DNA from: Chrysoporthe austroafricana
Taxonomy: Eukaryota; Ascomycota; Sordariomycetes; Diaporthales; Cryphonectriaceae
Assembly (NCBI GenBank): GCA_001051155.2
Contig: JYIP02000014.1
Location: 343,182 to 407,181, forward strand
DNA length: 64,000 nucleotides
Direction: 5' to 3'
A program made the translations under genes and the position numbers. Position 1 is the stretch's first letter, and each line of letters opens with the position of its first letter. Of the stretch, positions 62,109 to 64,000 are shown piece after piece. The notes under the pieces are model-generated. The model was not told the origin of the DNA, made no database searches, and saw nothing but the letters and a program-made list of their open reading frames with translations.

Positions 62109-64000
62109 AGAGTGAGACCGTGCCCCAAGTCGAGGTATGCGAGACGACCGAACCAACACGAGACCGAGACCAAGCCACAAGGGGAGACGCGAATGGGGAA
62201 AAGGGAAATCGCGAAGCGGATTGGGTTGAATATTCCTCGTCCAACGCTGAGGGCAGACTCATTCAGTCGTGAATGTGTCCCCCCTCAGCCCCACAATCAT
62301 TTCGAATATCAACCATCCCTTCTGGTTCTCGTTTCCTGTGCCTTTTTTGCGTCGCGAGTGCACCGGCTCGAGGAAGCCGGTTCGAAGGAGGATGAGACAC
62401 GCCCCCCGCGAGAGCGAACACATCGGGCAGTCCACCTGTCCTGCTCGCGCTCCCAGTTACCTTTTGAGGGAGCCCGCAGAGCAGAAAACGCTTTCGACTC
62501 GGCTTCCCAGGTCCGAGTATGATGCCCAACGGCAGCATGGCCTCTACCTAGTACCAACTGTGGTACTGGTAGCTAAGAAGGCCCGGAAGGAGGAAATCAT
62601 TTCCTTTGTCAGCCAGAACAGATCTAAAGAGGAGATGCACTTGATGACGGAGAGCACCGAATGCAGTGTGGAGGGAGTGAGTCGAGACTCGAGAGCTGTG
62701 GAACCATGAATGGAGGTGGTCATAATGAGTCTAGTCCGAGTCTGAAACGAGATGAAGCACGGGTATATGCTGAGCGGAGCAGAAGCTCCAGGTAATTATT
62801 TCGTGGCTCTAGGCCCAAAGGAAGGTGGTGCCTAGTCAACGAGGGACTATGCCACGGCTTACATTATGATGCCGATGATGAGCAACGAGCTAAGGGACAC
62901 ATATTCAGTGATAATCCTTGCTCAAAAAAAAAAATAATATGCTTTGATAATGCAAGATGAAGGTTCATTTACGAAATGTTCGGGGCGTCTGTGATGGCAA
63001 GGTCCAATGGTTATCAAATCATGGAAATGGCATGATTACCAAAGCATGAGGACGGAAGGATTACCAAAGCATGAGGATGGAAGGATTACCAAAGCATGAG
63101 AATGGAATGATTACCAAATCATGAAAATAAAATCATTACCAAATCATGGAAATGGAATGATTACCAAATCAGGGGAAGGGCGGAAACGGGACCACGTTGG
63201 CCCGGATCCAACATCGGAGGCACGGAACAACCCTTACGTAATGGTATCGGGCTTGATAAGAGATAAGATAAGCGATAGGCAATCGAAGGGTTAGGGTTGC
63301 AAGAAAACAAGAATCGCAATGCGATCCAAGAGACAGACGTAGCCTCGACTCGGAGTCGCACGGCGATCCAGTTGAGCCGGGTCTTGAGGGGCTGGATATA
63401 TGAAAATAGGACTTCCTGTATTTAAACAATTTCTTTATACCTCTTTAGCAATCAATCTAAGTATCAATCAGATTATTGGTACCAATTACGGCTGACGATC
63501 ATCGACACAGCAAAGTATCTCGTTCATGTTGCACTTAAAAAATAATCTCCTGTACCTAAAAGTATCGGTACATCAGGAACCTTCGGATTGCGTACTCAGG
63601 GTGTGTAGGTACATGGAGGGCGGGACGTGGGTAGCAGTCGGGGTGCAGCGGCTGTGGGGTGCACAAATGATCACGTGGACTAGGCGAGCTGCCTGCAACC
63701 TCCCGTGCTAGTTGAAGAGGACTCGAACTAAAGGTGAGAGGTTCGGTTGCAGAGTCTTTGTTGGTGGTGATAACCCCAACCCTGAAGAGGTACTCCAGGG
63801 TTTAGAGCAGGGGGGTGGTGGGCAAAGAAGCTTACGGAAGCAGTCTGACTCATCTCGACTTACCCTAGATTCGATATCTAGTTCATAGCAGTAACAGCCA
63901 CTAATATACAAGCTTATGCTACGGCACGGGCGCTGGTCGGATAGTAGGATGGACGTGGGTCGCTAAGGCAGTGGGGGCCGTCTGACTAATTCGAAGTTAC
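62109..64000. other. Intergenic to window end, no gene seen
   Basis: 3' UTR of the histidine-rich gene, then A+T-richer DNA with the minisatellite. No frame with recognisable features. Confidence 0.45.
63009..63171 (+). repeat. 25-bp minisatellite, about 6.5 copies
   Basis: Head-to-tail units near gattaccaaagcatgaggat followed by five variable bases, starting at 63009, 63034, 63059, 63084, 63109, 63134 and a partial copy at 63159. Unit length is constant; copies differ at a few positions, mostly A/G and G/T. Confidence 0.9.

Noticed and set aside
63009..63171. Regular repeats considered as a CRISPR array
   Set aside because: The units abut with no unique spacers and the genome is eukaryotic; it is a minisatellite.
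63286..63299. Telomere-like GGGTTAGGGTT (also CCCTAACCCT at 36034)
   Set aside because: One and a half repeat units only, inside ordinary sequence; no array, so not a telomere or interstitial telomeric block.

Overview
The window is nuclear DNA from a filamentous ascomycete (Pezizomycotina, most likely Sordariomycetes). The signs are short spliceosomal introns (mostly 47-154 nt, with GTRNGT donors and gctaac/ctgac branch sites), genes on both strands without operons, a class II hydrophobin, a Zn2Cys6 regulator, a NACHT-ankyrin NLR-like gene, and fungal housekeeping genes (Mcp1, SR protein kinase, Iws1, Brl1/Brr6, a Fun19-type SWIRM protein). I saw no rRNA, tRNA, CRISPR array or intact transposon. 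All exon-intron models were built by eye from reading frames, splice signals and family knowledge; each multi-exon model called complete keeps frame across all its exons.

Layout. 1-1560: 3' part of a secreted PL4 rhamnogalacturonan lyase. 1561-9285: gene-poor, A+T-richer stretch with broken reading frames, including an AflR-like regulator cut by an in-frame TAG. 9286-19865: gene-dense block with Mcp1 (-), a C2H2 zinc-finger protein (+), a Zn2Cys6 transcription factor (-), a pyridoxal-reductase-type aldo-keto reductase (-) and an F-box protein (+). 19866-28552: 8.7 kb without a credible gene, unusually rich in the hexamer CAATTG, upstream of a SWIRM-domain protein (28553-29842, +). 32312-33708: two small secreted-protein genes on the minus strand, a Kex2-processed repeat protein and a class II hydrophobin, each with one end I cannot resolve. 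34609-40655: an island of small metabolic genes: SDR (-), sulfotransferase-like P-loop protein (+), homogentisate 1,2-dioxygenase (-), and an ABM/dimeric alpha-beta-barrel protein (+). 41305-46781: a large NACHT-ankyrin STAND gene (+) converging on an unrecognised 225-residue protein (-). 50337-59274: SR protein kinase with a 2-kb first intron (+), Iws1 (-) and Brl1/Brr6 (+), the last two divergent from one promoter. 61451-62108: a strongly promoted, histidine-rich secreted protein (+). 62109-64000: no gene; a 25-bp minisatellite at 63009-63171.

How it fits together. The housekeeping blocks (9.3-20 kb and 50-59 kb) cover mitochondrial membrane lipid homeostasis, vitamin B6 metabolism, ubiquitin targeting, splicing-factor phosphorylation, transcription elongation and nuclear-envelope/pore assembly. 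Between them lies accessory material of the kind fungi gain and lose: secreted surface proteins, an aromatic-catabolism-like gene group and an NLR-like sensor. Several accessory genes show a single lesion in an otherwise readable frame (in-frame TAG, absent ATG, missing last cysteine), suggesting turnover in these intervals. The best candidates for something undescribed are the histidine-rich secreted protein with its duplicated helical motif, the NLR gene with its convergent partner, and the CAATTG-dense ORF-free interval.
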